A stretch of DNA of 64,000 bases from Aureimonas sp. SA4125. Its GTDB lineage: Bacteria > Pseudomonadota > Alphaproteobacteria > Rhizobiales > Rhizobiaceae. This document shows, piece by piece, positions 28,575 to 37,801 of the stretch; within the stretch, counting starts at the first letter, position 1, and every line of letters starts with the position of its first letter. The translations under genes and the position numbers were made by a program. The notes below the pieces were generated by a model, which saw only the letters and a program-made list of their open reading frames with translations, had not been told where the DNA came from and ran no database searches. The stretch is taken from the NCBI RefSeq assembly GCF_019973775.1, contig NZ_AP025032.1, positions 620,001 to 684,000 of the forward strand, read 5' to 3'.

Positions 28575-29054
28575 ATGGACAATACATTCTGGGCTCTTGT
28601 CGGCCTTCTGATCTTCTTTGCCGTCGTCGCCTATTTCAAGGTGCCGGCGATGATCAACAAGGCGCTCGACGCCCGGAGCGCGCGGATCCGCCAGGAGATC
28701 GAAGAGGCGCGCGCGCTGAAGGACGAGGCCAAGCGGCAGCTGGCCGAGTACCAGCGCCGCCGCCGCGAGGCCGAGGTCGAGGCGAGGGACATCGTCGCCG
28801 GCGCCGAACGCGAGGCGGCCTCGCTCCTCCAGGAAGCGAAGCTCAAGAGCGAGGAATACGTCGCCCGGCGCACCGCCATGGCCGAGCAGAAGATCGCTCA
28901 GGCCGAAAACGACGCGATCGCCGCGGTGCGGTCCTCGGCGGTCGATATCGCCGTCGCCGCCGCTGCCAAAATCCTGGGTGAGCGCAATGCGGCCGGTGCC
29001 AATGCCGGACTCGTCGACCAGTCCATCACCGAAGTGCGCAAGCTGCTGAACTGA
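28575..29054 (+). CDS. atpF: ATP synthase F0 subunit b
   Basis: Second b-type stalk subunit, 159 residues. An N-terminal membrane anchor (TFWALVGLLIFFAVVAYFKVP) is followed by a highly charged coiled coil (RIRQEIEEARALKDEAKRQL, EYQRRRREAEVEARDIVAGAE). A C-terminal segment ending ITEVRKLLN would contact the F1 delta subunit. It pairs with the b' product to link F0 to F1. It is the last gene of the F0 operon, closed by a strong terminator 25 bp downstream. Confidence 0.93.
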   Translation: MDNTFWALVGLLIFFAVVAYFKVPAMINKALDARSARIRQEIEEARALKDEAKRQLAEYQRRRREAEVEARDIVAGAEREAASLLQEAKLKSEEYVARRTAMAEQKIAQAENDAIAAVRSSAVDIAVAAAAKILGERNAAGANAGLVDQSITEVRKLLN

Positions 29055-29078
29055 TCCGCTTCGACCAAACGATAAAGG

Positions 29079-29108
29079 ACGCCGCCCGGAAACGAGGCGG
29101 CGTTTTTT
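29079..29108 (+). terminator. rho-independent terminator of the F0 operon
   Basis: Stem ACGCCGCC / GGCGGCGT with a nine-base loop and a T6 run, 25 bp after the atpF stop. It is the most canonical terminator in the window. Confidence 0.88.
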
Positions 29109-29208
29109 ATTGCACGGTCCTCCCGGCGCCGTGGCCCTGTGGCCACCCTGTCCTGCAATTATCTGTGTCCTGAAACACAAGGTCCGCGACCGGCTGTGGT
29201 CGCCCGGC

Positions 29209-29913
29209 TCAGGCGAACAGCAGTTCGCCCTGGCGCAGGGGACTGAAACTCAGGCGGTGATGGGGGCAGGGGCCGTGCTGCGTGATGGCGGCCAGATGCC
29301 GGCGCGTCGCATAGCCCATGTGCTGGCTGAAGCCGTAATGCGGGTGGACCTGGCAGAGCCGCGTCATCATCCGGTCGCGCGTCACCTTGGCGACGATCGA
29401 CGCCGCGGCGATCGACAGCGAGCGCGCGTCGCCCTGCACCACGGCGGTCGCCCGGTCGCGGAGAAGGGGCGGGACGTCGTTGCCGTCGATCAGGAGGTGA
29501 CAAGGGGGATGGGATAGTCCGTGTGCGGCCCGGCGCATGGCCAGCAGTGTCGCCTGGCGGATATTGATCCGGTCGATCTCGGCAGCACTGGCGGATGCGA
29601 GCGAAACCGTGGCGAAGGCCAGGATCTCCAGGAACAACCGCTCGCGATCTTCGGGGGTCAGCTTCTTGGAATCATTCAGCCCGTCCGGGATGCAGGCGGG
29701 ATCGAGAATCACCGCGGCCGCCACGACGGGGCCGGCCAGGGGGCCACGCCCGGCCTCGTCGATCCCCGCGACAAGAAGCGCCCCGCGTGCGAAGCGCTCG
29801 GTCTCGATGCGGAAGTCCGGCACGGAGACGATGCTTGCCTCTGCTGCTGCAGGCGGGAGAGAAGACGGAGAATCGGAGGAATGACGAGCCATGGTGCGGC
29901 CAGACTCGCGCAT
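29209..29913 (-). CDS. rnhB: ribonuclease HII
   Basis: Cleaves the RNA strand of RNA-DNA hybrids and single ribonucleotides in DNA. The catalytic core shows [21 protein letters not shown] with the first Asp-Glu pair, [27 protein letters not shown] with the third acidic residue and [17 protein letters not shown] with a further Asp downstream. It then reads [19 protein letters not shown]. The start is taken as ATG 29913 (GGAG nine bases upstream; 234 residues). GTG at 29928 and ATG at 29892 are alternatives. The first roughly 45 residues are variable, as in rhizobial homologues. It lies downstream of the radical SAM gene on the same strand. Confidence 0.92.
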   Translation of the reverse strand: MRESGRTMARHSSDSPSSLPPAAAEASIVSVPDFRIETERFARGALLVAGIDEAGRGPLAGPVVAAAVILDPACIPDGLNDSKKLTPEDRERLFLEILAFATVSLASASAAEIDRINIRQATLLAMRRAAHGLSHPPCHLLIDGNDVPPLLRDRATAVVQGDARSLSIAAASIVAKVTRDRMMTRLCQVHPHYGFSQHMGYATRRHLAAITQHGPCPHHRLSFSPLRQGELLFA

Positions 29914-30045
29914 TCTCCGATTCTCCACAAGGCGCGTCCCATCCCGGGGGAGGAGAGACGCGCCACGCCGGGCTGCTGGGCAGAGCCGGCGATCGAAATT
30001 TTGCCGCCGACCTCAGGCCGTGCGATCCGGAGCCTCGGATACCGC

Positions 30046-31203
30046 TCAGAGGAGCGAAAGCTGCACCCCCTCCTGCCGGGGAGGCGTGAACAGGTCGGTG
30101 CGCAGCACGGCCCTCTCGGTGTTCAGCCCGAGGCGCTTGGCCGCCAGCTCGAAACGCTTGCGGATCTGAAAGGCATAGGGGCCCGTGCCGCGCATGCGCT
30201 TCCCCCATTCGGCGTCGTAGTCCTTGCCGTCGCGCATCGAGCGCAGGAGCGACAGGACGTGGCGGTAGCGGCCAGGATAATGCCGGAGCAGCCATTCCTT
30301 GAAGATCGGGCTGACCTCCAGCGGCAGGCGCAAGAGCACCCATCCGGCCTCGCGAGCCCCGGCGGCATGCGCCGCATCGAGCAGTCGCTCGATCTCGTGG
30401 TCGGTGAGACCCGGGATGATCGGCGCCGTCATCACCATGGTCGGGATGCCGGCCTCGCTGAGCGCCTTCACCGCGTCGAGGCGTTTTGCCGGCGTTGCCG
30501 CACGGGGCTCCATCGCCCGCGCCAGCGTCCGGTCGAGCGTCGTCACCGACAGCGCCACCTTGGCCAGACCCTTGGCCGCCATGCGCGAGAGAATGTCGAT
30601 GTCACGCGTGACCAGCGCCGACTTGGTGACGATTCCCACCGGATGGTTCGCCGCCTCCAGCACTTCCAGCACTTCGCGCATGATCCGCCAGCTCTTTTCG
30701 ATCGGCTGGTAGGGATCGGTGTTCGTGCCGATGGCGATCGATTTCGGGACATAGCCGGGCTTCGACAGCTCGCGTTCGAGAAGCTCGGCGGCGTTGGGCT
30801 TGGCGAAGAGCTTGGTCTCGAAGTCGAGGCCCGGCGACATTCCCATATAGGCATGGCTCGGACGGGCGAAGCAGTAGACGCAGCCGTGCTCGCAGCCGCG
30901 ATAGGGATTGACCGAGCGGTCGAAGGAGATGTCGGGCGAGGTATTGCGCGAGATGATCGTCTTCGGCTTCTCGACCTGCACGTCCGTCGTGAACGCCGGC
31001 AGCTCGTCGAGCGAGTTCCAGCCGTCGTCATAGGCGCTGCGCGCAAACGGCTCGAACCGTCCCGTCGGGTTCACACCCGAGCCGCGGCCGCGCCGCCGCT
31101 CGAAACCGATGCGCAGGCCCGACTCGGCGATGACGTGCTGGGCAATGTCGATGCCGTTGGGTCCGGAAAACGCTGCCCGGTCGGCGACTCTGACGTCCTG
31201 CAT
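30046..31203 (-). CDS. PA0069-family radical SAM protein (SplB-related)
   Basis: Radical SAM enzyme of 385 residues related to spore photoproduct lyase-type proteins. The 4Fe-4S cluster motif is in RGCEHGCVYCFARPSHAYMG (CxxxCxxC), followed by DFETKLFAKPNAAELL and AIGTNTDPYQPIEKSW. Mid-protein VGIVTKSALVTRDIDIL and PIIPGLTDHEI are also typical of the family. SplB repairs thymine dimers in spores; the role of this non-spore family is not settled, though DNA or RNA repair is plausible. A perfect GAAC-N7-GAAC box 59 bp upstream supports damage-inducible expression. It is followed 132 bp later by rnhB, possibly cotranscribed. Confidence 0.87.
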   Translation of the reverse strand: MQDVRVADRAAFSGPNGIDIAQHVIAESGLRIGFERRRGRGSGVNPTGRFEPFARSAYDDGWNSLDELPAFTTDVQVEKPKTIISRNTSPDISFDRSVNPYRGCEHGCVYCFARPSHAYMGMSPGLDFETKLFAKPNAAELLERELSKPGYVPKSIAIGTNTDPYQPIEKSWRIMREVLEVLEAANHPVGIVTKSALVTRDIDILSRMAAKGLAKVALSVTTLDRTLARAMEPRAATPAKRLDAVKALSEAGIPTMVMTAPIIPGLTDHEIERLLDAAHAAGAREAGWVLLRLPLEVSPIFKEWLLRHYPGRYRHVLSLLRSMRDGKDYDAEWGKRMRGTGPYAFQIRKRFELAAKRLGLNTERAVLRTDLFTPPRQEGVQLSLL

Positions 31204-31261
31204 GGCAATCCCTTCCGATCCCGGTGATCCGTGTGTGAATGAAAACCTAATACCGAGAAGA

Positions 31262-31276
31262 GAACATTACAAGAAC
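31262..31276 (-). promoter_or_regulatory. LexA-type SOS box upstream of the radical SAM gene
   Basis: GAACATTACAAGAAC on the + strand (GTTC-TTGTAAT-GTTC on the coding strand): an exact alphaproteobacterial LexA direct repeat with an AT-rich N7, centred about 65 bp before the ATG at 31203. It sits in a short AT-rich divergent intergenic region, so it could also affect the glycosyltransferase-like gene at 31337. Confidence 0.65.
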
Positions 31277-31336
31277 AAATAGGGCGGAACTTTGGTTGCA
31301 CTGGCGGTATCGGCCGGTATCGGCTAGAGCCAGACC

Positions 31337-31870
31337 ATGGTGTCGGTGATGATCGAAGCTGGGGAAGACCCGCATGCGCTGGCGGCGAGCCTGTCGACGC
31401 TGGTTGCGGGCGCCGTCGAGGGCATGGTGCGGGAGGTCGTCGTGATCGACCGGGGCCTCGACGCCGCGACGCGCGAGATTGCCGATCATGCCGGCTGCCG
31501 GATCGTGCCCGGTAGCGACCTTGCCGGCACCGTCTCGGCGTCGCGCGGCGACTGGGTGCTGCTGCTGGAAGCCGGCGCACGGCTGTCGCTCGACTGGGTC
31601 GAGGCGGTGGCGACCCATATCGGCGATGTCGAGAAGCGGGGGCTGACGCCCCGCGCCGCGCGCTTCTCGCGTGCCAAGCGCGACCGTCCCGGTCTTCTGG
31701 CGCGCCTCACGGGGCGACGGACGGCCCTCGTCGAAGGCCTGCTCGTGCCTAAACCCCAGGCGATCGGGCTGGCGAAGCGGGCGGCGACGCTGGAGGCGAT
31801 GGGCCGCGGCGTCGCGACGACGCGGCTGGTGGCCTCGCTGCGGCCGCGGCTCGCACCCTCCCGCCGCTGA
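31337..31870 (+). CDS. short glycosyltransferase family 2-like protein
   Basis: A 177-residue protein that resembles the N-terminal half of GT-A glycosyltransferases: MVSVMIEAGEDPHALAASLSTL, then VREVVVIDRGLDAATREIADHAGC and RGDWVLLLEAGARLSLDWVEAV. The D-G-x-D and DxD-like metal positions are altered (IDRGLD, LLEAGA), so catalysis is doubtful. The C-terminal part is basic (RAARFSRAKRDRPGLL). Similar short proteins sit beside moaB in other rhizobia. It is convergent with moaB, with six bases between stops. It may be a degenerate or accessory transferase. Confidence 0.65.
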   Translation: MVSVMIEAGEDPHALAASLSTLVAGAVEGMVREVVVIDRGLDAATREIADHAGCRIVPGSDLAGTVSASRGDWVLLLEAGARLSLDWVEAVATHIGDVEKRGLTPRAARFSRAKRDRPGLLARLTGRRTALVEGLLVPKPQAIGLAKRAATLEAMGRGVATTRLVASLRPRLAPSRR

Positions 31871-31876
31871 TCCTGC

Positions 31877-32419
31877 TCAGACCGGTTTGCCGCCGCGCCG
31901 CAGGTGCTCGTCCAGCCGCGGCATGATCTCGACGAAATTGCAGGGGCGGTGGCGGTAGTCGAGCTGTGCCGAAAGGATGAGGTCCCAGCCATCGCGGCAG
32001 GCCCCGGGCGAGCCCGGCAGGACGAAGACGAAGGTGGCGTTGATGACGCCGCCGGTCGCCCGCGACTGGATCGTCGAGACCCCGATCTTGTCGAAGGACA
32101 CGCGATGGAAGACCGCGGAGAACCCGTCCATGCGCTTGTCGAAGATCGGCTCGAGCGCCTCGGGCGTCACGTCGCGGCCGGTGAAGCCGGTGCCGCCGGT
32201 CGTGATCACCACGTCGATTGCGCGATCCTGCGCCCAGGCGACAACCTGCGCACGAATGGCCTCGATCTCGTCGGGGACGATCGCCCGGTCGGCGAGGCTG
32301 TGGCCTGCCGCGGTCAGCCGCTCGGCGAGCGTGTCGCCCGACTTGTCGTCGGCGGGAGTCCGGGTGTCGGAGACGGTCAGCACCGCGATCGACAGGGGGA
32401 TGAAGGCGCGGTCGGTCAT
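31877..32419 (-). CDS. moaB: molybdenum cofactor biosynthesis protein B
   Basis: MogA/MoaB-type protein of 180 residues acting in molybdopterin adenylylation before molybdenum insertion. Seen are IAVLTVSDTRTPADDKSGDTL, IDVVITTGGTGFTGRDVTPEAL (the substrate-binding TGGTG loop) and FVFVLPGSPGACRDGWDLI. The C-terminus ends CNFVEIMPRLDEHLRRGGKP. The start codon lies one base after the ispE stop, so the two genes and the upstream TPR gene form one transcription unit, although their functions are not related. Confidence 0.91.
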   Translation of the reverse strand: MTDRAFIPLSIAVLTVSDTRTPADDKSGDTLAERLTAAGHSLADRAIVPDEIEAIRAQVVAWAQDRAIDVVITTGGTGFTGRDVTPEALEPIFDKRMDGFSAVFHRVSFDKIGVSTIQSRATGGVINATFVFVLPGSPGACRDGWDLILSAQLDYRHRPCNFVEIMPRLDEHLRRGGKPV

Positions 32420-32420
32420 C

Positions 32421-33362
32421 TCAATTCGTCCTGTCCAACGGTTGGCGGTGCGGGCTGGGCATCAGCCGGGTCGGGAATATCCAGTAGCTGGGATAATGGC
32501 GGGCAAGGGTCCGGGCGGCGTCATTCGCCGCGGCGGGCGAATCGAACAGCGCGAAGACCGTCGCGCCCGAACCCGACATCCGCGCGAAGGCGGCCCCGGC
32601 CTGTCGGAGCGATGCCTCGAGCCTCGCGATCTCCGGGGCGAGGAGCCCCGCTGGAGCGGCCAGGTCGTTACGGGTGTCGCTGAGATAGCCGACAAGGTCC
32701 GTGAGTGAGGCAAAGCCCGCCGACGGGATCGACGGCATCGGCGGATTACTGCGGCTGGCGAGCTGGCGGAAGACCGCCGGCGTCGAGACTTCCATGCCGG
32801 GATTGACGAGAAGGCAGGCGACGGAGGGAAAGCGGGCGAGCGGCGCGGCGATCTCGCCGAGACCCTCGACCTGCGCCGGCACGCCGTCGAAGCACATCGG
32901 GACATCGGCGCCGAGCGTGAGTGCCGCCTCGCGCAATGCCGCGGCGCGTGCCGGAAACATCTGGGCGACGATCCGCAGGAGCGCCGCCGCGTCCGCCGAG
33001 CCGCCTCCGATGCCCGACGCGACCGGCAGGCGCTTGTCCAACGCCAGCGCGAGCGGGGGAAGCTCGCTGCCTCCTCCCGAGAGCACGGAACGCGCAGCGC
33101 AAAGCGCCTTGACGAGAATGTTGCCCTCGACCGGGCCTGCACCCAGCGCCGCCGCGAACGGGCCCGACAGGGTCAGGCGATCTTCCGTGGATGGCGACGC
33201 GGTGAGGCTGTCGCCCATTTCGGTGAAGGCGACGAGGCTCGACAGCGTGTGGTAGCCGTCGGCGCGCTGCCCGGTCACGTGCAGCGCGAGATTGACCTTG
33301 GCCGGCGCTGGCTCCCGCCATTCCGGCCGTGCGACCGGAACGCTTCCCCGGGCACCCGTCAT
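32421..33362 (-). CDS. ispE: 4-diphosphocytidyl-2-C-methyl-D-erythritol kinase
   Basis: GHMP kinase of the non-mevalonate isoprenoid pathway; dxs of the same pathway lies near the window end. The 313-residue protein has PAPAKVNLALHVTGQRADGYH at the substrate site, LPVASGIGGGSADAAALLR as the ATP-binding glycine loop and ARMSGSGATVFALFDS near the C-terminus. The start is ATG at 33362, two bases after the stop of the TPR gene. Open frame continues upstream into that gene but without meaning. It is followed by moaB after one base. Confidence 0.93.
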   Translation of the reverse strand: MTGARGSVPVARPEWREPAPAKVNLALHVTGQRADGYHTLSSLVAFTEMGDSLTASPSTEDRLTLSGPFAAALGAGPVEGNILVKALCAARSVLSGGGSELPPLALALDKRLPVASGIGGGSADAAALLRIVAQMFPARAAALREAALTLGADVPMCFDGVPAQVEGLGEIAAPLARFPSVACLLVNPGMEVSTPAVFRQLASRSNPPMPSIPSAGFASLTDLVGYLSDTRNDLAAPAGLLAPEIARLEASLRQAGAAFARMSGSGATVFALFDSPAAANDAARTLARHYPSYWIFPTRLMPSPHRQPLDRTN

Positions 33363-33364
33363 CG

Positions 33365-35212
33365 TCAGTTCGGGGTGACGGCCGGGGCGGCGGCCGGCGA
33401 TGCCGGCATGTCGTTGCCGGCCGAGGCTGTTCCGACGGCCCCGGCCTTTGTCGGCTCGCCGTCCATCTCGACCTTCCGGTCGTCGGCCGGCAGTCCGTCC
33501 TTCAGCTTCGCCTCGATCTTCGTGATTTCGGCGGCCTCCGGCTTCGGGATGCCCACCAGCGCACGGCTCCACTGGAATTCGGCCTCGCGGGTGCGGCCGA
33601 CACGCCAGTAGGCGTCGCCGAGATGGTCGTTGATCGTCGGATCGACGGGATTGATCAGAACCGCCCGCTCCAGCTGCTCGACGGCGTCATCGTAGCGCGC
33701 CAGGCGATAATAGGCCCAGCCGAGCGAGTCGATGATGTAGCCGTCGTTCGGCCGGAGTTCGACCGCCGTCTTGATCATGTCGAGACCCTTTTCGAGGTTC
33801 CGATTCATGTCGACCCAGGAATAGCCGAGATAGTTGAGGACCTGCGGCTGGTTGGGCGAAAGCGCCAGCGCGCGGTTGAAGTCGGGTTCGGCCTTGTCCC
33901 ACTGCTTCAGCCGCTCATGCGCGATGCCACGCTGATAGTAGAGGTTCCAGGTCTCCTGCTTCGCGGGCACGGCGATCTCGACGGCCCGGTCGAGTGCCTT
34001 GGCAGCTTCGGCGTAATCCTTGTCCGCCGACAGGACGTCCGCGAGCGCAAGGTAGGACTGCAGGTCGTCCGGGCGCTCGGCGACGGCCCGGCGCAGGTGG
34101 CGCTTGGCCTCGTCCTTCTGCTCGGAATACCAGAGATCGAGACCGATCTGCAGGTCGGCGCTGCGCCTGAGGGCGGAATCCTCGGGGATCTGCCGGTAGT
34201 AGGCGATGGCATCGTCGAGCCGCTTGTTGCGCTCGGCAATGCCGGCAAGCGCGGTCAGAAGGCTCGGATCCTTGGGGGCGAGCGCCCGCGCCAGCTGGAA
34301 ATACAGCATGGCCACCTGCTGCCCCTCGCCGCGGTTGATCGCCTGGCCGAGGATGTAGAGCGTCTCCGCCGCGCCCTCGCGCACGTCCGTGATCGCGGGC
34401 GTCAGCGTTTCGCCCTTTTCGATCTTCGCTTTCAGGAAGGTCAGCGGATCGTAGTTGGCGGCGAGATCGAGGCCGGTGGCCAGGGCTGCAAGGGCAGCCT
34501 CCTTCTTGCCGGCCTGCGATTCCAGGCGCGCGAGCGCCTCGGATGCAGCGAGATAGGCATCGGGCGACGTCTGGGCGTTGGCCTTGTCGGCGAGAATATT
34601 GGCGAAGAAACCGCGCGCTGTGTCGGTTCGGCCTGCAAAGCCGGCGATGAGGCCGGCCTGCAGGTTGTTGAAGATCGGGTACCATTCGGCCCCGTCAAGC
34701 TCGGCGATCCGCGACAGGGCGTCGTCGACCTTCTTGTCGCCCGCATCGGCCCAGGCGGAGAGATGCGAAAGCAGAAGTCCGTCGAGATCGCTCGGATTGA
34801 CGATATCGAATTCGGCGATCGCCGGCTCGAAGCGACCCGCGCGCATCATGTCGATCCCAAGCGCGATGCGCGCCACCTTGCCGGAATCGGACGAGTCCCG
34901 AAGCTTGGCGGCAAGCTCGACGCCCTCGGTGAAACGACCCGCCGCCAGATAGGCGAACATTGCCTCCTGCTGCAGCATTTCCGAGGTCGGATCGATGTCG
35001 AGCGCCTGGCTGAAATAGCTGGTCGAGGCCTTCAGGTCGCCGTCGAGCTGCGCGGACTTGGCGGCGAGATAGGCACCCGACAGGGACTGGATCAACGGCG
35101 GCACCGACGGCGGCGTGGCAGTCTCGCCAGCTGCGAAGGCATCGACGGGCATGACCGCGACGCTGGACATCGCCAGGAGAAACGCCAATCGGAAAATTCG
35201 CTGGGTCTGCAC
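33365..35212 (-). CDS. periplasmic tetratricopeptide repeat protein
   Basis: A 615-residue exported protein with an N-terminal signal peptide (RIFRLAFLLAMSSVAVMPVDAFA). It carries many TPR units through its length, clearest in the C-terminal half (WNLYYQRGIAHERLKQWDKA, VLNYLGYSWVDMNRNLEKGL, IIDSLGWAYYRLARYDDAVE, INDHLGDAYWRVGRTREAE). The last roughly 50 residues are low complexity. The start is GTG at 35212 with AGAGGA seven bases upstream. TPR proteins of this type scaffold envelope complexes; no partner can be named. It heads an operon with ispE and moaB. Confidence 0.85.
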   Translation of the reverse strand: MQTQRIFRLAFLLAMSSVAVMPVDAFAAGETATPPSVPPLIQSLSGAYLAAKSAQLDGDLKASTSYFSQALDIDPTSEMLQQEAMFAYLAAGRFTEGVELAAKLRDSSDSGKVARIALGIDMMRAGRFEPAIAEFDIVNPSDLDGLLLSHLSAWADAGDKKVDDALSRIAELDGAEWYPIFNNLQAGLIAGFAGRTDTARGFFANILADKANAQTSPDAYLAASEALARLESQAGKKEAALAALATGLDLAANYDPLTFLKAKIEKGETLTPAITDVREGAAETLYILGQAINRGEGQQVAMLYFQLARALAPKDPSLLTALAGIAERNKRLDDAIAYYRQIPEDSALRRSADLQIGLDLWYSEQKDEAKRHLRRAVAERPDDLQSYLALADVLSADKDYAEAAKALDRAVEIAVPAKQETWNLYYQRGIAHERLKQWDKAEPDFNRALALSPNQPQVLNYLGYSWVDMNRNLEKGLDMIKTAVELRPNDGYIIDSLGWAYYRLARYDDAVEQLERAVLINPVDPTINDHLGDAYWRVGRTREAEFQWSRALVGIPKPEAAEITKIEAKLKDGLPADDRKVEMDGEPTKAGAVGTASAGNDMPASPAAAPAVTPN

Positions 35213-35399
35213 GATGAAATCCTCTTCTCTGCGGCCGCCGTGCCTGTCCTGGGATTGGTCCGCAGGATAGTGGGGGCTTCCCGACGGTGGTGGCGGCGGG
35301 CTGCCGCGAGCGGCGTCGCCCCTTGCGTCTCAATGTCTTGCCAGAATGACCACAATGCGACCGCCGCGCCAGATGGCGGCCCGCACCCTGGCGCTGGCG

Positions 35400-36413
35400 T
35401 CAGTTCACCCTGTCGATGCAGAAGGCGACGACGTCGAGAAGCGCCTTGCGGCCCTGCGAGGCGGGAAGGGTGCTTGCCGCCGTGAAGGCCTTGTCGCCGA
35501 AGGCGCGCGCCCTGGCGACCGTCGCCTCCAGCGCACCATGCCGCTCGAGAAGGCGCTTGGCCTCGGCAAGCGCCGCCTCGTCGTTCTCGCCGCCCTCGAG
35601 CGCCGAGCGCCAGAAGGCTTTCTCGGCCTCGGTGCCGCGATGGTTCGCCAGGATGATCGGGAGAGTGATCTTGCCCTCGCGAAAATCATCGCCGGTGTTC
35701 TTGCCGAGCGCCTCGGCGGTTCCACGATAGTCGAGGACGTCGTCGACGAGCTGGAAGGCGAGGCCGAGATTGAGGCCATAGGCGCGCATCTGTGCCCGCG
35801 CCTCTGGTCCGGCGTCGGCGATGATCGGCCCGACCTCCGTCGCCGCGGCGAAGAGCGCGGCGGTCTTCGCCTCGACCACCTTGAGATAGTCCGCCTCGGT
35901 CGTCGTCATGTGCTTGGCCGCCGAAAGCTGCCAGACCTCGCCCTCGGCGATGACGACCGATGCCGTCGACAGCACCCGCAGGGCCGGGAGCGACCCGACG
36001 TCGACCATCATCTTGAAGGCCTGGCCGAGCAGGAAATCGCCGACGAGGACGCTCGCCTGGTTGCCCCAGATCATCCGGGCCGACTGCTTGCCGCGCCTCA
36101 GATCGCTCTCGTCGACGACGTCGTCGTGGAGGAGCGTGGCGGTGTGCATGAATTCGACGCTGGCGGCGAGGGTCACATGGTCGCTGCCCGAATAGCCGTG
36201 GGCCAGCGCCGAGGCGATCGTGAGCATCGGCCTCAGACGTTTGCCACCCGAGGAGATGAGGTGCTCGGCGATCTCCGGGATCAGCGCCACGTTCGATCCG
36301 GCCATCGCCATGATCATCGCATTGACTTCGCCCATGGCGGGCGCCGTCAGTGCGACGATGGCTTCGACCGACGCCTTCGAGGAAGTCTCCCGGACGGGAC
36401 TGGCAACACTCAC
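35400..36413 (-). CDS. ispB: octaprenyl/polyprenyl diphosphate synthase
   Basis: Long-chain trans-prenyltransferase that makes the ubiquinone side chain from IPP and a short allylic primer. Seen are SSGGKRLRPMLTIASA, the first aspartate motif LLHDDVVDESDLRRGK (DDxxD), KTAALFAAATEVG and the second motif FQLVDDVLDYRGTAEALGK. The start is placed at GTG 36413 because GGAG stands eight bases upstream (337 residues); TTG 36431 is an in-frame alternative. Product chain length cannot be read from sequence. ubiA, which uses the product, lies at 49548-50552. Confidence 0.9.
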   Translation of the reverse strand: MSVASPVRETSSKASVEAIVALTAPAMGEVNAMIMAMAGSNVALIPEIAEHLISSGGKRLRPMLTIASALAHGYSGSDHVTLAASVEFMHTATLLHDDVVDESDLRRGKQSARMIWGNQASVLVGDFLLGQAFKMMVDVGSLPALRVLSTASVVIAEGEVWQLSAAKHMTTTEADYLKVVEAKTAALFAAATEVGPIIADAGPEARAQMRAYGLNLGLAFQLVDDVLDYRGTAEALGKNTGDDFREGKITLPIILANHRGTEAEKAFWRSALEGGENDEAALAEAKRLLERHGALEATVARARAFGDKAFTAASTLPASQGRKALLDVVAFCIDRVN

Positions 36414-36689
36414 GAGATTCACTCCGTTCAATGGTCGGGACTAAACACGGGGACGCGTGGGCGGCAAGCCGGAAGATGGCGCGGCAGGCGACGAGTGGAA
36501 GGCCTGGACGACCCATCGCCGGGCGAAGGGGACCCCTGCCGCGCCGGATCTGCCAAGTCGCGAACGCCGCGGGGATTGCTGCAGCACATGCCGGGGTGCG
36601 ATGATCGCGGCAGAGCGGCGCGTCCCTGCGCGCCGTCACCGGCCGTGCCGTCTGGCGCTCCGGGCGGTAGACGCAAAAGGTGATGCCCG

Positions 36690-36911
36690 ATGATCGAACT
36701 GATGCGCTCGAATGACGCGGTGTTGATCTCCTTCGTCGACTCCCTCTTGAAGGACGCGGACATCGTCCACTTTGTCGCGGATGCGCATATGAGCATTCTC
36801 GACGGCTCGATCGGCGTCCTGCCGCGCCGGATCATGGTCGACGCCGAGCGGCTCGACCAGGCGCGGCGCCTTCTGCGCGACGCCGAGCTCGGCCACGAAC
36901 TGTCGCGCTAG
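36690..36911 (+). CDS. DUF2007 domain protein
   Basis: A 73-residue soluble protein of the DUF2007 family (putative signal-transducing PII-like fold). The sequence runs MIELMRSNDAVLISFVDSLL, then VHFVADAHMSILDGSIG and IMVDAERLDQARRLLRDAEL, giving two beta-alpha-beta halves. Biochemical role unknown. It starts the conserved cluster DUF2007 - methyltransferase - S49 peptidase - small protein - glyQ and lies nine bases before the methyltransferase gene, so it is probably cotranscribed with it. Confidence 0.83.
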   Translation: MIELMRSNDAVLISFVDSLLKDADIVHFVADAHMSILDGSIGVLPRRIMVDAERLDQARRLLRDAELGHELSR

Positions 36912-36919
36912 GCGCGGGC

Positions 36920-37801
36920 ATGGACGAGACGGACCCGTCGACGGGCGATCCGGGTCATGCTCCCGCTGTAGCGCTCGGCGGGGAGCCAGGTACGCCGGGG
37001 GCGCCCGACGCCATGATCGAGCCGTGGATGACGGAGACGTCGATCGACAGCTTCCAGGGGGGGCGGTTTCATCTGGCGCAGCCGAAGGGGCGGGGTTTTC
37101 GCGCCGGTCTCGATGCCCTTCTCCTCGCCGCAAGCCTACCCGCCCATCGCAGCGGTACTGCTCTGGATCTGGGATCGGGCGCCGGCGCCGTCGCATTCGC
37201 GGTTGCTGCCCGGTGCGAGGTGCTGCACGTGACCCTCGTCGAGAACGACAAAGTGATGGCCGGCTTTGCCCGCCACTCTCTGGCGCTCGCCGAGAACGCG
37301 GCCCTGGCGCCGAGGATCGGCGTCGTCGAGGCAAACGTTCTCGGACGGCGCGCCGAGCGGGAGGCGGCTGGCCTTGCCGATGGCGCCTTTCAGACCGTCA
37401 TGACCAATCCGCCGTTTCACCCTGCCGGCGGCAGGGCCTCTCCCGACCCGCTGCGCCATGCGGCGCGGGCGACGACCGACGCGGATTTCCTCGGCCGCTG
37501 GATCCGGTCCGGCGCCGCGCTTCTGGGCAAAGGCGGCCTCTTTGCGATGATCGCCCGGCCGGACAGTCTGGAGGAGATCCTCGTCGCGACGGACCGGCGG
37601 CTCGGCGATATCCGGATACTGCCCGTCCATTCCCATGCCGGAATGCCGGCAATGCGCATTCTCGTCCATGCCCGCAAGGGCTCGCGGGCGCCGCTGTCGC
37701 TGTTGCCGGGCATCGTGCTGCATCATTCCGGCGGCGGCCTCACAGATCTCGGCCAGGGCATCGGCACGGGCGAAGCGACGCTCGATCTCGGCCTGCGCTG
37801 A
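36920..37801 (+). CDS. TrmN6-like SAM-dependent methyltransferase
   Basis: A 293-residue class I methyltransferase similar to tRNA1(Val) adenine-N6 methyltransferases (YfiC/TrmN6). Seen are RFHLAQPKGRGFRAGLDALLLAASL, the SAM loop ALDLGSGAGAVAFAVAARC, the acidic loop VTLVENDKVMAGFARHSL and the N6-adenine signature VMTNPPFHPAGG. The C-terminus with HSHAGMPAMRILVHARKGSR also fits. The first 35 residues are disordered and Pro/Gly/Asp rich. The start is ATG at 36920. tRNA substrate is inferred from family only. Confidence 0.82.
   Translation: MDETDPSTGDPGHAPAVALGGEPGTPGAPDAMIEPWMTETSIDSFQGGRFHLAQPKGRGFRAGLDALLLAASLPAHRSGTALDLGSGAGAVAFAVAARCEVLHVTLVENDKVMAGFARHSLALAENAALAPRIGVVEANVLGRRAEREAAGLADGAFQTVMTNPPFHPAGGRASPDPLRHAARATTDADFLGRWIRSGAALLGKGGLFAMIARPDSLEEILVATDRRLGDIRILPVHSHAGMPAMRILVHARKGSRAPLSLLPGIVLHHSGGGLTDLGQGIGTGEATLDLGLR

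Noticed and set aside
36457..36693. Possible 78-codon gene before DUF2007
   Set aside because: No domain, no clear ribosome-binding site, overlaps the DUF2007 start, and composition looks like random GC-rich DNA.
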